Shown here one piece after another: positions 1 through 8,518 of a stretch of 25,072 nt of DNA. A program made the translations under genes and the position numbers. The stretch spans positions 1 to 25,072 of the forward strand of contig JBBQGG010000044.1 in NCBI GenBank assembly GCA_038322815.1, written 5' to 3'. The notes beneath the pieces were generated by a model. The model worked only from the letters and a program-made list of their open reading frames with translations, did no database searches and was not told the DNA's origin. Source of the DNA: PALSA-1296 sp038322815 (GTDB lineage: Bacteria > Bacteroidota > Ignavibacteria > Palsa-1295). The stretch's first letter is position 1. The number at the start of each line of letters is the position of its first letter.

Positions 1-15
1 GCTTTGCACAGCAAA

Positions 16-84
16 AGAGCGGGGCGGTCAACCATTCCGAACGGTCTTCTATGACCTATGACATCTTTGACCTCTCCCCGCTCT
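16..84 (-). terminator. Candidate terminator/structured end of the Hsp20 transcript
   Basis: Read on the minus strand, a long hairpin lies downstream of the Hsp20 stop codon. Its outer stem pairs 16-24 with 76-84 (9 bp, GC-rich) and is extended by 26-30 with 68-72. The 3' arm is followed by a short U run (complement of 13-16). The loop is large (about 37 bases), so it is not a textbook intrinsic terminator. It could equally end a gene lying left of the window. Confidence 0.4.
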
Positions 85-147
85 CTGTCGGGTCACTTCA
101 TAACAAGAAATGCACGTGGTCAAGCAACATAGGATGACATAGGATAA

Positions 148-603
148 TTAATTCAGATTCACATTGATCGGAACTTCGTGTTCCTTTGGTTTCTGGGGTT
201 CGGATTTGGGGATGGTGATCTCCAGGATCCCATTGGTGAAATTCGCGCGCACATCCTCTTCTTTTACATTTTTGGGAAGTGTGAACTGTCTAACGAACTC
301 CCCGTAACGCCTTTCGATACGGTAATAGTTGCGGTCTTCTTTTTTCTCCTCATGCTTTTTCTCGCCTCGGAGAATAAGTGTACCTTCACGAACAGTGAGC
401 TTCACGTCATCTTTTGTTAATCCCGGAAGCTCGGCATGAACATAGATATTTCGGGCATCTTCAGAAATATCGACCCGAGGTACATACGAATTATGAGTCG
501 TCTGTGATCCAGCAGCATCGTGATTAATATCTTCAAAAAAGCTACCCATAAATTTTGGAAAAAATGCAACATCGTTACGTGGATGCGTGAGAATTCTTGT
601 CAT
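148..603 (-). CDS. Hsp20/alpha-crystallin family small heat-shock protein
   Basis: ATP-independent holdase that binds unfolding cytoplasmic proteins and passes them to DnaK/ClpB; this role is known for the family. The 151-residue product has a variable N-terminal arm (about 1-40), then an alpha-crystallin domain (about 41-134) containing the family signature A-N-F-T-N-G-I-L and the strand ITIPK. A short C-terminal tail carries an I-N-V tripeptide that fits the I-x-I/V anchor used for oligomer assembly. Length is normal for bacterial class A small Hsps. The ATG is preceded by an AAGGAAA-like ribosome site about 8 bases upstream, better than for most genes here. It is a single-gene unit, and a possible -24/-12 promoter lies 48 bases upstream. 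Confidence 0.95.
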   Translation of the reverse strand: MTRILTHPRNDVAFFPKFMGSFFEDINHDAAGSQTTHNSYVPRVDISEDARNIYVHAELPGLTKDDVKLTVREGTLILRGEKKHEEKKEDRNYYRIERRYGEFVRQFTLPKNVKEEDVRANFTNGILEITIPKSEPQKPKEHEVPINVNLN

Positions 604-650
604 AGTTATTTCCTTTCTTAATTAAATTTCTTTAACACGAAATCTTTATA

Positions 651-667
651 AGAAAATATCGTGCCAA
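651..667 (-). promoter_or_regulatory. Possible sigma-54 (-24/-12) promoter of the Hsp20 gene
   Basis: On the minus strand 667 to 651 reads TTGGCACGATATTTTCT. Against the sigma-54 consensus YTGGCACGrNNNTTGCW this has the whole -24 box, the right spacing and one mismatch (T for the G of the -12 GC). The expected start point is near 640, giving a leader of about 37 bases before the ATG at 603. The mismatch falls on a functionally important base, so this is a candidate only. Some small heat-shock genes in other bacteria are known to use sigma-54 (E. coli ibpB). Confidence 0.4.
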
Positions 668-851
668 AGTTGTTATCGATGAATAGAGGAAATTTTGAAA
701 GGGTTGTAGAGGTGGAAGAATAAGCCTCTGCCGAAATGTCAGGCGGGGAGGCAGAGAAACTGACAAATATAAACGAAGTATAAGCGAAGGTATAATTCCG
801 AGACTAAGTTTAGATTGATGGGCTGCCCATAACAATCAAAATTACCCAAAC

Positions 852-885
852 GCAAAAGGGCAGACCACCTGGTCTGCCCTTTTGC
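852..885 (-). terminator. Strong hairpin terminator of the 995-residue T9SS gene
   Basis: Perfect 16-bp inverted repeat (852-867 with 870-885), starting 20 bases past the stop codon of the minus-strand gene. The arms contain an A4 and T4 tract next to a GC core, so either strand would give an RNA hairpin with U residues in the 3' arm. Position fits termination of the minus-strand gene. Confidence 0.8.
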
Positions 886-905
886 AATTACGACAACCAA
901 ATAGC

Positions 906-3893
906 TTATTTGGTCACGATGATCTGTCTGACGAGTTTAGTACTGCCTGATTCCAGCATATACATGTATGTACCGCTTGGAATGTTGGAAGCATCGAAGT
1001 TTACGGTATGCTCACCCTGAGATACACGTCCTGTGATGAGGGTACGGATGAGTTTTCCGGTCAGATCGACAAGAGTAATGCGAACTTCCGTCTCCTTCGG
1101 AGTGGTATAGGTAAAGTTAGTCTTGCCCTGTGTTGGGTTCGGATAGCTCTGGTTAAGGATGAAGCCATCGGATGATGCTGTTTCTTTAACACTACCGGTA
1201 ATGATGAGTCCATTGAGATCAACGCTTACCGTGTTACCGCAAGGTCCTGCATTCGGGAATGTTACCTTTGCAGCGAAATTACCAGTCTCCCTTGAGTGGA
1301 AACGCATCTTAATCACGACGGACTGATTCGGTGCACTACCGGTAGTGGTTACACTGATCACTTCGAACTTATCGTTCGGAGTAACAATGATCTGATTAAG
1401 CTGTCCGGGTGTCCAATCGAATTTACCCGTGTTGTTGATCGTCACATTGAAGAATCCTGTTGTATCAAAAGCACCGGTATTCGGTATCTGATCGACCGTT
1501 GATGCCAGTACTGCACATCCTGCAGAGCCGACAAGCGGTACACTGACCGATGATTTATCCGATGATGCAATATCGAATGAAGCATCCGATACTCTTTCTG
1601 CAGTAGGCTTATAATCAACGCAGAATGTCGTTGTTCCTTTCGGCTGAATAAGTCCTGATGCGCTCGGAGTAAAGGAATAATCAGTTTTTGCATTGCCGCT
1701 GATCGTCGGTGTATAGACTGCAGCGATATCACCGCAATTGGTTACCGTGATGCAAAGCGTAGAGTCTGTTCCGTTATTCGGAAGTACGACGTTCTCAAAG
1801 AGGGGACTTGGTGCGGCTGATACGCAGGATTTCAATCCGAAGACTCCAAGTGCCTGGGCATAGGAGATCGTCTTGCCGCCGGTTGTTCCGTTAAACGTAA
1901 GCAAGCCTACGATCAATCCCTGAACATTCGGTGTTCCGCAGAGAGTGAAGACCTTGAAGCTGCGAGCTTTAAGCAGGAATGGAGTTGCCGGCAATCCTGT
2001 CTGCGTGAAAACGCCGCCGGCAAGAGAGAGGCTTGTTACCATGATATCTGCATCACCGTTATTCTTCAGAGTATCCATGCGGCAGACCGGTGTACCGATA
2101 AGCGCTGAATCAAGTATCGGAAGTCCGCTGATCGAATTAGCGAATACTCCGAACGGTACGCCTGTTCCGCGGATATCAACCGTGACGATGCCTGCCGTAT
2201 CACGGCGAGGTGTCTCAAAGGTATTAACGATATTCGTCCGTAAGAGCAAACGTGCCTGACGCGAACCCTGCTGAAGAGGAATAAAGCAGATCGATACGGT
2301 TTTCGTACGATCGGGAGCGATAGCAGTATCCGAACCAGTAAGTCCAATATAATGGAAATCTCCGTCGTTGCTCGATAAGAAGTTTTTCAGGATTCTCAGT
2401 GTATCGGTTCCCGGATTCCAGATCGTGATATTCTTACAGACCGTATCGCCTTCTCTGGTTGAATCGAAAAGCAATAAAGAAGGAGTTACTACGATATGAG
2501 GTAAAATACCCGTACCCTGCAAGGATATGGTAACGGTCGGGAAGTTAAAGGCATTCGAATTGATCTTCAATGTCGCCACATGCTTGCCTTCTTTTGTAGG
2601 AACATAGGTTATTCCTAAAGAATCAACGGCACCCGGAAGCATGACTGAAGCAGGGTAATACGAAATAAAATACTGGTCGGAATCAATGTCCGTGATCGGG
2701 AAGCTTGTGAAAACAAGCGGCACCTGTCCGGTTGATGTGATATGTACGTATTGAGTAAGTGAGTCACCAAAACGTGTTCTGGTCTTCCTAAATCTGATCA
2801 AGGAATCAACGGCAATATTAGCAGCGATACCCGTACCGATTAAAGAAACCTGTTGAGTACCACTGTCTTGTCCATTGGAAGTGACAGTCAGAATTGCCGA
2901 ACGTGTACCGAATGTCTGAGGTACTAAACGGATAGTTAAGGTATCGGTCTGTCCGGGTGCTAAAGGCGGTACCGGAGTTCCTGAAACGATTGTAAAATCA
3001 GAATTGCCGGTAATTGTCGTGGAACTTACAATAAGATTACCGAAGGTACCCGTGTTTTTAATTACAACTTGTTTGTCAACGATGTTGCCAACAGGTACTG
3101 TACCGTAGAAAAGCGATTTTGGCTGTACGGAAAGCTGTATGTTCTTAGTCTGCTGAGGTTGGAAGCGAAGGTTATTAGGCGGAGTGTACATTGATCCATT
3201 GTACTGGAATGTTCCGCTAACAGTCGTATAGGCATTCTCATCGTTATTTATAGCACCATTGAGTCCGCAGCCACCATCATATCCATAACCGATATAGTAG
3301 TTATTGTTTTGATACAAAATTTCGACTCTATTGACTCCTTCATATAATTTAATTTGTACGCTGGGATTAGTATAGCCGGAATAATAGGTGCTTATGTTAT
3401 CGTATTGGATAGTTAACACACGAGTGCCGGGTAAACCGGAGACGTTATAATACACACCGCCGATATTAGACCAGTAGCACATTCCTCTTGTTTGGATCAT
3501 GCTTGGCCACCGGGTGACATTCGACGGAGACATGGCATTTCCGTAGTCGTAGTTGCTGGTATTCCCTGTAGGATCAAAAGCAAGTTTACCAAATCCCCAT
3601 TCATAGAGTGTGGAACCCGCTAAATACTTTGTACTGTCAAAAATAAAATCAAACGGCAGCGCAAATGTTTTGTAATTATACGGATAGGAATACGTATAAG
3701 TATAGGCGCCAAGGAGTTGTGTCGTGCCAAGTTGCCCCACGATACTGCTATATCCTCCGGCAAACTGTGACTGAGTATAGTTCTTGACTGCGCTTGCAAA
3801 CGTTTGCGCCGAAGCATCATTCGATGCAATAAACATTGCAGCAAATGCCGTCAATGCTATTACATAAATACGAAGTTTTCTAAAAATATTCAT
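906..3893 (-). CDS. Large secreted protein with choice-of-anchor-D Ig-like repeats and T9SS type A sorting domain
   Basis: Exported surface or extracellular protein; substrate unknown. From the ATG at 3893 the product is 995 residues. It starts with a signal peptide (MNIFRKLRIYVIALTAFAAM, ending SNDASAQ), followed by a Tyr/Gly-rich beta domain to about residue 250. At least three consecutive ASPM/SPD-2/Hydin-type (choice-of-anchor D) Ig-like modules follow, recognisable by VIKNTG, PVPPLAPGQTDTLTI, FGTRSAILTVTSN and QGTGI, and then more divergent repeats. The last ~85 residues form a T9SS type A sorting domain: LNQSYPNPTQGKTNFTY, a VDLTGKLIRTL strand, IPSGTYMYML and a final IIVTK. An ATG 33 bases further upstream (3926) is open, but would place 11 residues before the signal peptide. 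Family function is adhesion or display; that is inference here. Confidence 0.9.
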   Translation of the reverse strand: MNIFRKLRIYVIALTAFAAMFIASNDASAQTFASAVKNYTQSQFAGGYSSIVGQLGTTQLLGAYTYTYSYPYNYKTFALPFDFIFDSTKYLAGSTLYEWGFGKLAFDPTGNTSNYDYGNAMSPSNVTRWPSMIQTRGMCYWSNIGGVYYNVSGLPGTRVLTIQYDNISTYYSGYTNPSVQIKLYEGVNRVEILYQNNNYYIGYGYDGGCGLNGAINNDENAYTTVSGTFQYNGSMYTPPNNLRFQPQQTKNIQLSVQPKSLFYGTVPVGNIVDKQVVIKNTGTFGNLIVSSTTITGNSDFTIVSGTPVPPLAPGQTDTLTIRLVPQTFGTRSAILTVTSNGQDSGTQQVSLIGTGIAANIAVDSLIRFRKTRTRFGDSLTQYVHITSTGQVPLVFTSFPITDIDSDQYFISYYPASVMLPGAVDSLGITYVPTKEGKHVATLKINSNAFNFPTVTISLQGTGILPHIVVTPSLLLFDSTREGDTVCKNITIWNPGTDTLRILKNFLSSNDGDFHYIGLTGSDTAIAPDRTKTVSICFIPLQQGSRQARLLLRTNIVNTFETPRRDTAGIVTVDIRGTGVPFGVFANSISGLPILDSALIGTPVCRMDTLKNNGDADIMVTSLSLAGGVFTQTGLPATPFLLKARSFKVFTLCGTPNVQGLIVGLLTFNGTTGGKTISYAQALGVFGLKSCVSAAPSPLFENVVLPNNGTDSTLCITVTNCGDIAAVYTPTISGNAKTDYSFTPSASGLIQPKGTTTFCVDYKPTAERVSDASFDIASSDKSSVSVPLVGSAGCAVLASTVDQIPNTGAFDTTGFFNVTINNTGKFDWTPGQLNQIIVTPNDKFEVISVTTTGSAPNQSVVIKMRFHSRETGNFAAKVTFPNAGPCGNTVSVDLNGLIITGSVKETASSDGFILNQSYPNPTQGKTNFTYTTPKETEVRITLVDLTGKLIRTLITGRVSQGEHTVNFDASNIPSGTYMYMLESGSTKLVRQIIVTK

Positions 3894-4121
3894 AGTAATT
3901 TTGAGATTAAGAAGAAAGTGTGACAAAACACAATTAATTAAAAAAATAATACACCATCATAACGCTGTACCCCAACAGAAACGAAACGTGATTAGATGAA
4001 AGTAACTTTTATAGGCTTTAGTTTCCCAAATTTGGAAAAAACTTCCAATTTATAGCAGGAATGTGAATATATTTGAATAAAATGGTGAAAAATACACTTG
4101 AGGCGGATCTTTCATATCTGC

Positions 4122-4994
4122 TTACATTGCCGCTTTGCTCATTTCGTGATCCCTGTATAATTTTCCTACTTCAGCACCTATTGTAAATACAAGTCCGACA
4201 TAATATGCCCATAGGGCGATGGCAACGAAGAAGGCATAGGCTCCATAAACTGCGCCGAGGTTGGAAATTTTATCCAAATAGAAAACAAAGATATACTTCA
4301 TTACCTCGATAAGTCCTACTGTGACGATCGTCGAAAGGATAGAAACACGCCAGGGAATTCTCTTATGAGGCAATGAATGGAAGAGATAAAGGAAGAGCAA
4401 CAGTGAAATTCCAACAGGGATAAGGTAGCTTAAGGTGCTGTTAATGAACGCCGAAAGGAATTCAGGCAAAATTTCATGGCTGATCTTATTCATAGCAGTC
4501 ACCACAGGATTAAAGAGAATTATCAACAGTAGGAAGAAGGAGACGATAAAGATCATACCTATATCCTTAATCTTCAATACTGCCATATTGTGATGAGTAG
4601 GAATTTTGAAAATGCCATTCACGGTAGAGCGTAGAGAAGAGACCAAGGCACTTGCAAGCCACAGTAAGACAAGAAGCGCTATAATTCCGGGAACATAGGA
4701 TACGTTCGAAACATACGCAAACTGTGTTTGCACCCAGTCTTTCAGAGCCTGTCCGTAACTTTCGATCGGCATTCCACGCTGAATATATTCAAAAACTGCC
4801 TGCTTCGCGCTTTCATTATTTTGAAGAATAAAGGAAAATATCTGGAAAAGGATCAGTGAGAGTGGAATAATACAAAGAAGGACATTAAATGCAATTCCGG
4901 AAGCAAAAATGAAGCAATGGTCTTCATCAAGACCGTTCCACAAGCCTTTTGAGTAATATCGTAGGTGTTCCTTAAATGAGATTATGGGATGCAC
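4122..4994 (-). CDS. YihY/virulence factor BrkB family inner-membrane protein
   Basis: Polytopic inner-membrane protein of unknown molecular function; the family was once misnamed RNase BN. About six hydrophobic helices follow the family-typical start GLWNGLDEDHCFIFASGIAF (E. coli YihY has LLWQRIDEDN here), and the last helix ends in FTIGAEVGKLYRD, matching the family's GAE motif. The frame is open to an ATG at 5261 (379 residues), but that extension runs through a REP-like repeat (5107-5150), overlaps the divergent sua5 start and is not conserved-looking. I chose the GTG at 4994, which gives 290 residues, the size of E. coli YihY. A different rare start is possible. It stands alone, divergent from sua5. 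Confidence 0.85.
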   Translation of the reverse strand: MHPIISFKEHLRYYSKGLWNGLDEDHCFIFASGIAFNVLLCIIPLSLILFQIFSFILQNNESAKQAVFEYIQRGMPIESYGQALKDWVQTQFAYVSNVSYVPGIIALLVLLWLASALVSSLRSTVNGIFKIPTHHNMAVLKIKDIGMIFIVSFFLLLIILFNPVVTAMNKISHEILPEFLSAFINSTLSYLIPVGISLLLFLYLFHSLPHKRIPWRVSILSTIVTVGLIEVMKYIFVFYLDKISNLGAVYGAYAFFVAIALWAYYVGLVFTIGAEVGKLYRDHEMSKAAM

Positions 4995-5106
4995 GAATTT
5001 TTTTATTTTTAAAGTATCATGGTGTTTGGGGTTTGTGCCTAACGAAGATTTGCGAGGTTGGGTTTTGCTTGGAAAATTTTGGGTTAATAAACGAGTATAA
5101 CAAGCT

Positions 5107-5150
5107 GTGATTGCGAGGAGTGCTTTAGCACGACGAAGCAATCTAAAATC
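5107..5150. repeat. REP-like structured repeat, single arm
   Basis: One arm of the repeat family also seen at 7764-7882 and 20898-21001. Outer stem GATTGC (5109-5114) with GCAATC (5138-5143), purine-rich internal loops, and an inner stem GTGC-TTTA-GCAC (5120-5131). It lies between the yihY and sua5 coding regions. Confidence 0.75.
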
Positions 5151-5219
5151 TTGAGTGAGACAGAATGTCCATATATTTGGTAAATGAATTGCATCCAAAC
5201 TAATTTTGTTTTCGTCTCT

Positions 5220-6173
5220 ATGGAAACAACAGTTGGCAACGACATTGACTATGCGAAGCAATTGCTTGAAAGAGGCGACCTCACTGCGATCCCGACCGAG
5301 ACCGTATATGGGTTAGCGGCAAATGCTCTCGATGCCCGGGCTGTTGCAAATATTTTCCTGGTTAAGGATCGACCATATTTCGATCCGCTGATCGTTCATG
5401 TAAAATCTGTTGAAGCGATTCATGATTATGTAATAGATATACCAAAGTGGGCAGAAGAACTTTCAGCAGAGTTCATGCCGGGTCCATTAACACTTGTCTT
5501 AAAAAAGAAAGATTGCATTCCCGATATTGTTACTTCGGGGTTAGATACTCTTGGCATTCGAATTCCAAAACATTCGCTGACACTTGAGCTTCTTGCGAAA
5601 TTAGATTTTCCGCTTGCCGCTCCGAGTGCGAATCCCTTCGGATACATCAGCCCAACAACCTCACAGCATGTGTATGACCAACTCAATCAAAAGATCCCAT
5701 ATATATTAGATGGCGGAGTTTGCAGTGTCGGTATTGAATCCACAATTGTCGGAGAAGTTGAGGGGAAGCCTGTTATCCTGCGGCTTGGCGGTACAGCAGC
5801 GGAGGATATTTGGAAAGTAATCGGAAAATGTGAAGTCCAAACACATTCGTCCTCTAATCCAATAAATCCCGGAAGCCTTGAGCATCATTATGCTCCGAAG
5901 CATCCACTTATTTTTGGAGGGATGAATTTTGCAGAATACGATCCGTCTGAGATCGGCATCATTTCTTTTCAAAAGGAATATACAGGCATTCATCGAGAGC
6001 ATCAGCATATACTCTCGCCCACTGGTGATCTTCGTGAAGCGGCGCAGAAAATATTTTCTGCCATGCGAGCACTCGACGGAATGGATATTAAAATTATTTT
6101 CGCAGAACATTTCCCGGATGTGGGATTGGGAAGGGCGATTAATGATCGGTTGCGACGGGCTTCAGCAGAATAA
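5220..6173 (+). CDS. tsaC: L-threonylcarbamoyladenylate synthase (Sua5 type)
   Basis: Makes threonylcarbamoyl-AMP from threonine, bicarbonate and ATP, the first step of the universal t6A37 modification of ANN-decoding tRNAs (cytoplasm). The 317-residue product has the YrdC fold with PTETVYGLAANAL (25-37), the KDRPYFDPLIVH substrate loop (49-60), SANPFGYISPTT (136-147) and GIESTIV (171-177). After the linker motif PGSLEHHYAPKHP (217-229) comes a C-terminal Rossmann-like Sua5 domain ending in GLGRAINDRLRRAS, so this is the long Sua5 form and not the short TsaC. I use the ATG at 5220 because the family starts just before the helix DYAKQLLERG. An in-frame ATG at 5184 adds 12 unlikely residues. 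Confidence 0.95.
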   Translation: METTVGNDIDYAKQLLERGDLTAIPTETVYGLAANALDARAVANIFLVKDRPYFDPLIVHVKSVEAIHDYVIDIPKWAEELSAEFMPGPLTLVLKKKDCIPDIVTSGLDTLGIRIPKHSLTLELLAKLDFPLAAPSANPFGYISPTTSQHVYDQLNQKIPYILDGGVCSVGIESTIVGEVEGKPVILRLGGTAAEDIWKVIGKCEVQTHSSSNPINPGSLEHHYAPKHPLIFGGMNFAEYDPSEIGIISFQKEYTGIHREHQHILSPTGDLREAAQKIFSAMRALDGMDIKIIFAEHFPDVGLGRAINDRLRRASAE

Positions 6174-6313
6174 ATAGAACGTATAAATCACATAGGACAT
6201 CTACAAGGTATTAAGACCAATGAAAAAACACTCTACAATTTAGTTGACTTTTTTCTGCTCTTCGGTGTTTCAGAGCCTTCGCAAAAAATATTTTTATCAC
6301 CAGTACATTATTC

Positions 6314-7759
6314 ATGGCAACTAAAACCCCAATTACTATCGCTCGCGGAGACGGTATCGGACCGGAGATCATGCAGGCAACCCTTGATATTATCACTGCT
6401 GCAGGAGCACAACTTGATATTGAAGAGATCGAGATTGGCGAGCAGCTTTACTTAAAAGGAATTAATACAGGGATCGAACCGAGTGCATGGGAATCACTGC
6501 GTCGCACAAAAATTTTTCTTAAAGCTCCGATCACTACTCCCCAGGGCGGCGGTTATAAAAGCTTGAACGTGACAGCGCGAAAGGTTTTAGGACTTTATGC
6601 GAATGTCCGCCCGTGTGTAAGTTATGCCCCTTATGTAGCCACAAAGCATCCTGTTATGGATCTGGTTATCGTCCGCGAGAACGAAGAAGATCTTTACGCA
6701 GGTATCGAGCATCGTCAGACTAATCAAGTTTATCAGGCATTAAAACTTATTTCGCGTCCCGGATCTGAAAAAATTATCCGTTATGCTTTTGAATATGCCC
6801 GCACGAACGGCAGAAAAAAAGTCACGTGTTTCATGAAAGATAACATCATGAAATTGACTGATGGTCTTTTCCATAAAATTTTCGATGAGATCGCGGTTGA
6901 ATATCCTGATATCATTAACGAGAATTGGATCGTTGATATCGGCGCAGCAAAGATGGCTGATACGCCGGAAAATTTTGACGTCATCGTGATGCCGAATCTT
7001 TATGGTGATATTCTTTCCGATGTTGCTGCGCAGATCGCAGGTTCTGTCGGCTTGGCAGGTTCTGCGAATATCGGCGAATCGGCTTCGATGTTCGAAGCGA
7101 TTCATGGCTCTGCTCCTCGCCGCGCGAATCAGAATCTTGCAAATCCTTCGGGGCTGCTGCTCGGCTCGGTGATGATGCTTGTTCATATCGGTCAAGCAGA
7201 TGTTGCCGGCAAAGTTCATAATGCCTGGCTTCGTACACTTGAAGACGGAGTACATACCTACGATATATTTAAAGAAGGTGTAAGTAAAGAAAAAGTCGGT
7301 ACAAAAGAATTTGCTGAAGCAGTTATCAAACGTCTCGGACAAAATCCGCAAATATTAAAACATCGCGATTACAGTAAAGCGAATGAGGCGATGAAACTTG
7401 GCGTCACTGTGAAATCAAGTTACAAAGCGAAGAAAGAATTGATCGGCGTGGATATTTTCCTGGATTATTCGGGAGCTAACCCGATGAAGATCGGCGGCGA
7501 TATGACAAGCATTTCAAGCGGAAATCTTACGCTATCTCTTGTTGAAAATAAAGGCGTGAAAGTGTATCCTAACGGACAGCCTGTTGCATCACATACTGAT
7601 TTTTGGTGTTGCCGCTTCTTGACGAGTGATACGAAACCATGCAATTACAATCAAGTTCATGAAATCGTCGGTAAGATCAGCGCTGCAGGATATGATGTAG
7701 TAAAATTAGAAAATCTTTCCACCTTCGACGGAGAAAAGGGATTTTCGAGCCTGAATTAA
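6314..7759 (+). CDS. icd: NADP-dependent isocitrate dehydrogenase (long, ~480-residue type)
   Basis: TCA-cycle enzyme that oxidatively decarboxylates isocitrate to 2-oxoglutarate. Residues 1-340 form the isopropylmalate/isocitrate dehydrogenase core: GDGIGPEIM (12-20), the substrate arginines in NVRP (97-100) and VRENEEDLYAGIEH (120-133), the metal-binding segment NLYGDILSDVAAQ (228-240) and the cofactor loop EAIHGSAP (261-268). A further ~130-residue C-terminal domain (from about 350, including DIFLDYSGANP and TDFWCCRFLTSD) marks the long subfamily (TIGR02924-like, also Thermus-like), as opposed to the 416-residue E. coli type. NADP preference is by family, not shown. No clear Shine-Dalgarno precedes the ATG. 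A 140-base gap separates it from sua5. Confidence 0.93.
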   Translation: MATKTPITIARGDGIGPEIMQATLDIITAAGAQLDIEEIEIGEQLYLKGINTGIEPSAWESLRRTKIFLKAPITTPQGGGYKSLNVTARKVLGLYANVRPCVSYAPYVATKHPVMDLVIVRENEEDLYAGIEHRQTNQVYQALKLISRPGSEKIIRYAFEYARTNGRKKVTCFMKDNIMKLTDGLFHKIFDEIAVEYPDIINENWIVDIGAAKMADTPENFDVIVMPNLYGDILSDVAAQIAGSVGLAGSANIGESASMFEAIHGSAPRRANQNLANPSGLLLGSVMMLVHIGQADVAGKVHNAWLRTLEDGVHTYDIFKEGVSKEKVGTKEFAEAVIKRLGQNPQILKHRDYSKANEAMKLGVTVKSSYKAKKELIGVDIFLDYSGANPMKIGGDMTSISSGNLTLSLVENKGVKVYPNGQPVASHTDFWCCRFLTSDTKPCNYNQVHEIVGKISAAGYDVVKLENLSTFDGEKGFSSLN

Positions 7760-7763
7760 TTTG

Positions 7764-7882
7764 TGTCATTGCGAGGAGGGCTTCAGCCCGACGAAGCAAT
7801 CCTCTGAGGTAGTATGCCTGTTGCTTTCAGCATATGGTGAGGGGATTGCTTCGACGTTGCTGCGCAACTCCTCGCAATGACA
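7764..7882. repeat. REP-like paired structured repeat (full two-arm copy)
   Basis: Two inverted arms. The ends are a perfect 15-bp inverted repeat (TGTCATTGCGAGGAG at 7764-7778 with its complement at 7868-7882). Arm one has outer stem ATTGC (7768-7772)/GCAAT (7796-7800) and inner stem GGGC-TTCA-GCCC (7778-7789). Arm two (7845-7878, minus) has the same outer stem but inner stem GTTGC-GCA-GCAAC. It fills most of the icd to four-helix-bundle gap and ends 16 bases before the next ATG. Confidence 0.85.
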
Positions 7883-7898
7883 AAAGAATAATAACCTT

Positions 7899-8252
7899 AT
7901 GAAAGAAATAGAAAAATTCGAAGACTTGGAGGTTTGGCAGGCAGGAATGGAATTAGTCCAGGAAATTTACGGACTAACGGAAAATTATCCGGTCGAAGAA
8001 AAACCTGCGCTTTCATCGCAGATGCGGACAGCTGCTATCAAAATTCCTGCGAAGATCGCCGCCGCAGCAAGCTGCGGAAATGCTAAAATTTCTTTGTGGT
8101 ATCTTGCAATTTCTCACGGACTCATTTCTTCGCTCGAATCATATTTGAAACTTTCTATTCGTTTAAAATATGTTACGAAAGTTGAAGCCGCACCCATCGT
8201 GGAAAAATGCAAATCTATAGAAAGAATGATCGATGAACTAATTATTTCATAG
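7899..8252 (+). CDS. Four-helix-bundle protein (S23/intervening-sequence protein family)
   Basis: 117-residue cytoplasmic protein of the family originally found encoded in 23S rRNA intervening sequences (TIGR02436-like); biochemical role unknown. The family opening is clear: FEDLEVWQAGMELVQEIYGL, then YPVEEKPALSSQMRTAAIKI and the third-helix segment with ISHGLISSLESYL. Length is typical (about 115-125). Here it is an ordinary chromosomal gene, not within an rRNA. It is directly preceded by the REP-like repeat and followed by an intrinsic terminator, so it is probably monocistronic. Confidence 0.9.
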   Translation: MKEIEKFEDLEVWQAGMELVQEIYGLTENYPVEEKPALSSQMRTAAIKIPAKIAAAASCGNAKISLWYLAISHGLISSLESYLKLSIRLKYVTKVEAAPIVEKCKSIERMIDELIIS

Positions 8253-8297
8253 GTTTCACCGCCTTGTTATCTTTTTGAGATTTATAAATAAAAGAAA

Positions 8298-8325
8298 CGC
8301 ACCTGATTCAGGTGCGCTTTTTTTA
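8298..8325 (+). terminator. Rho-independent terminator after the four-helix-bundle gene
   Basis: GC-rich stem CGCACCTG (8298-8305) with CAGGTGCG (8309-8316), 3-base loop, followed by C and a run of seven T. It sits 45 bases past the stop codon. Confidence 0.9.
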
Positions 8326-8342
8326 TCATAACAATGTAATTA

Positions 8343-8373
8343 TTGTGATGGCTTAAAATTTGTGTTATATTTG
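8343..8373 (+). promoter_or_regulatory. Bacteroidota-type promoter (TTG / TAnnTTTG) upstream of a T9SS gene
   Basis: TATATTTG at 8366-8373 matches the -7 box TAnnTTTG known from Bacteroidota housekeeping promoters, with TTG at 8343-8345 and a 20-base spacer. It lies just after the preceding terminator and ahead of the next gene, as expected for a start near 8380. Confidence 0.5.
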
Positions 8374-8518
8374 TACAAAGCCAATCGAATCCGGAAACCC
8401 ACGGATAGAAGCTATTAAATAAATACCCGGTATTCAAAGTCCGGAAGTGTCACAAAAAAACTCCCGAATTCCCTTTGGCTCTAACGGTATAACCACATGC
8501 GTAAACTTTGGTAAAATT

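Larger units (their letters stand above)
604..905. other. Intergenic region between hsp20 and the large T9SS gene
   Basis: About 300 bases without a credible gene. It holds the candidate sigma-54 promoter (651-667), some GC-rich short inverted repeats around 724-760 (for example TGTCAG with CTGACA), and the perfect hairpin at 852-885. A 67-codon minus-strand reading frame here (632-835) has no recognisable composition or start signal and is not called. Confidence 0.6.

Noticed and set aside
632..835. 67-codon minus-strand reading frame upstream of hsp20
   Set aside because: No family features, Leu/Ser/Pro-biased composition, and it overlaps the candidate hsp20 promoter.
6740..7351. 203-codon minus-strand frame opposite icd
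   Set aside because: The plus-strand frame encodes a complete isocitrate dehydrogenase; the antisense frame has no family signal.
7764..7882. CRISPR-like array or transposon end
   Set aside because: There are no regularly spaced direct repeats. It is a single two-arm inverted element with counterparts elsewhere in the window.
8421..8433. Short palindrome AATACCCGGTATT near the 325-residue T9SS gene
   Set aside because: It is only 13 bases and has no counterpart found in the window, so chance is a sufficient explanation.
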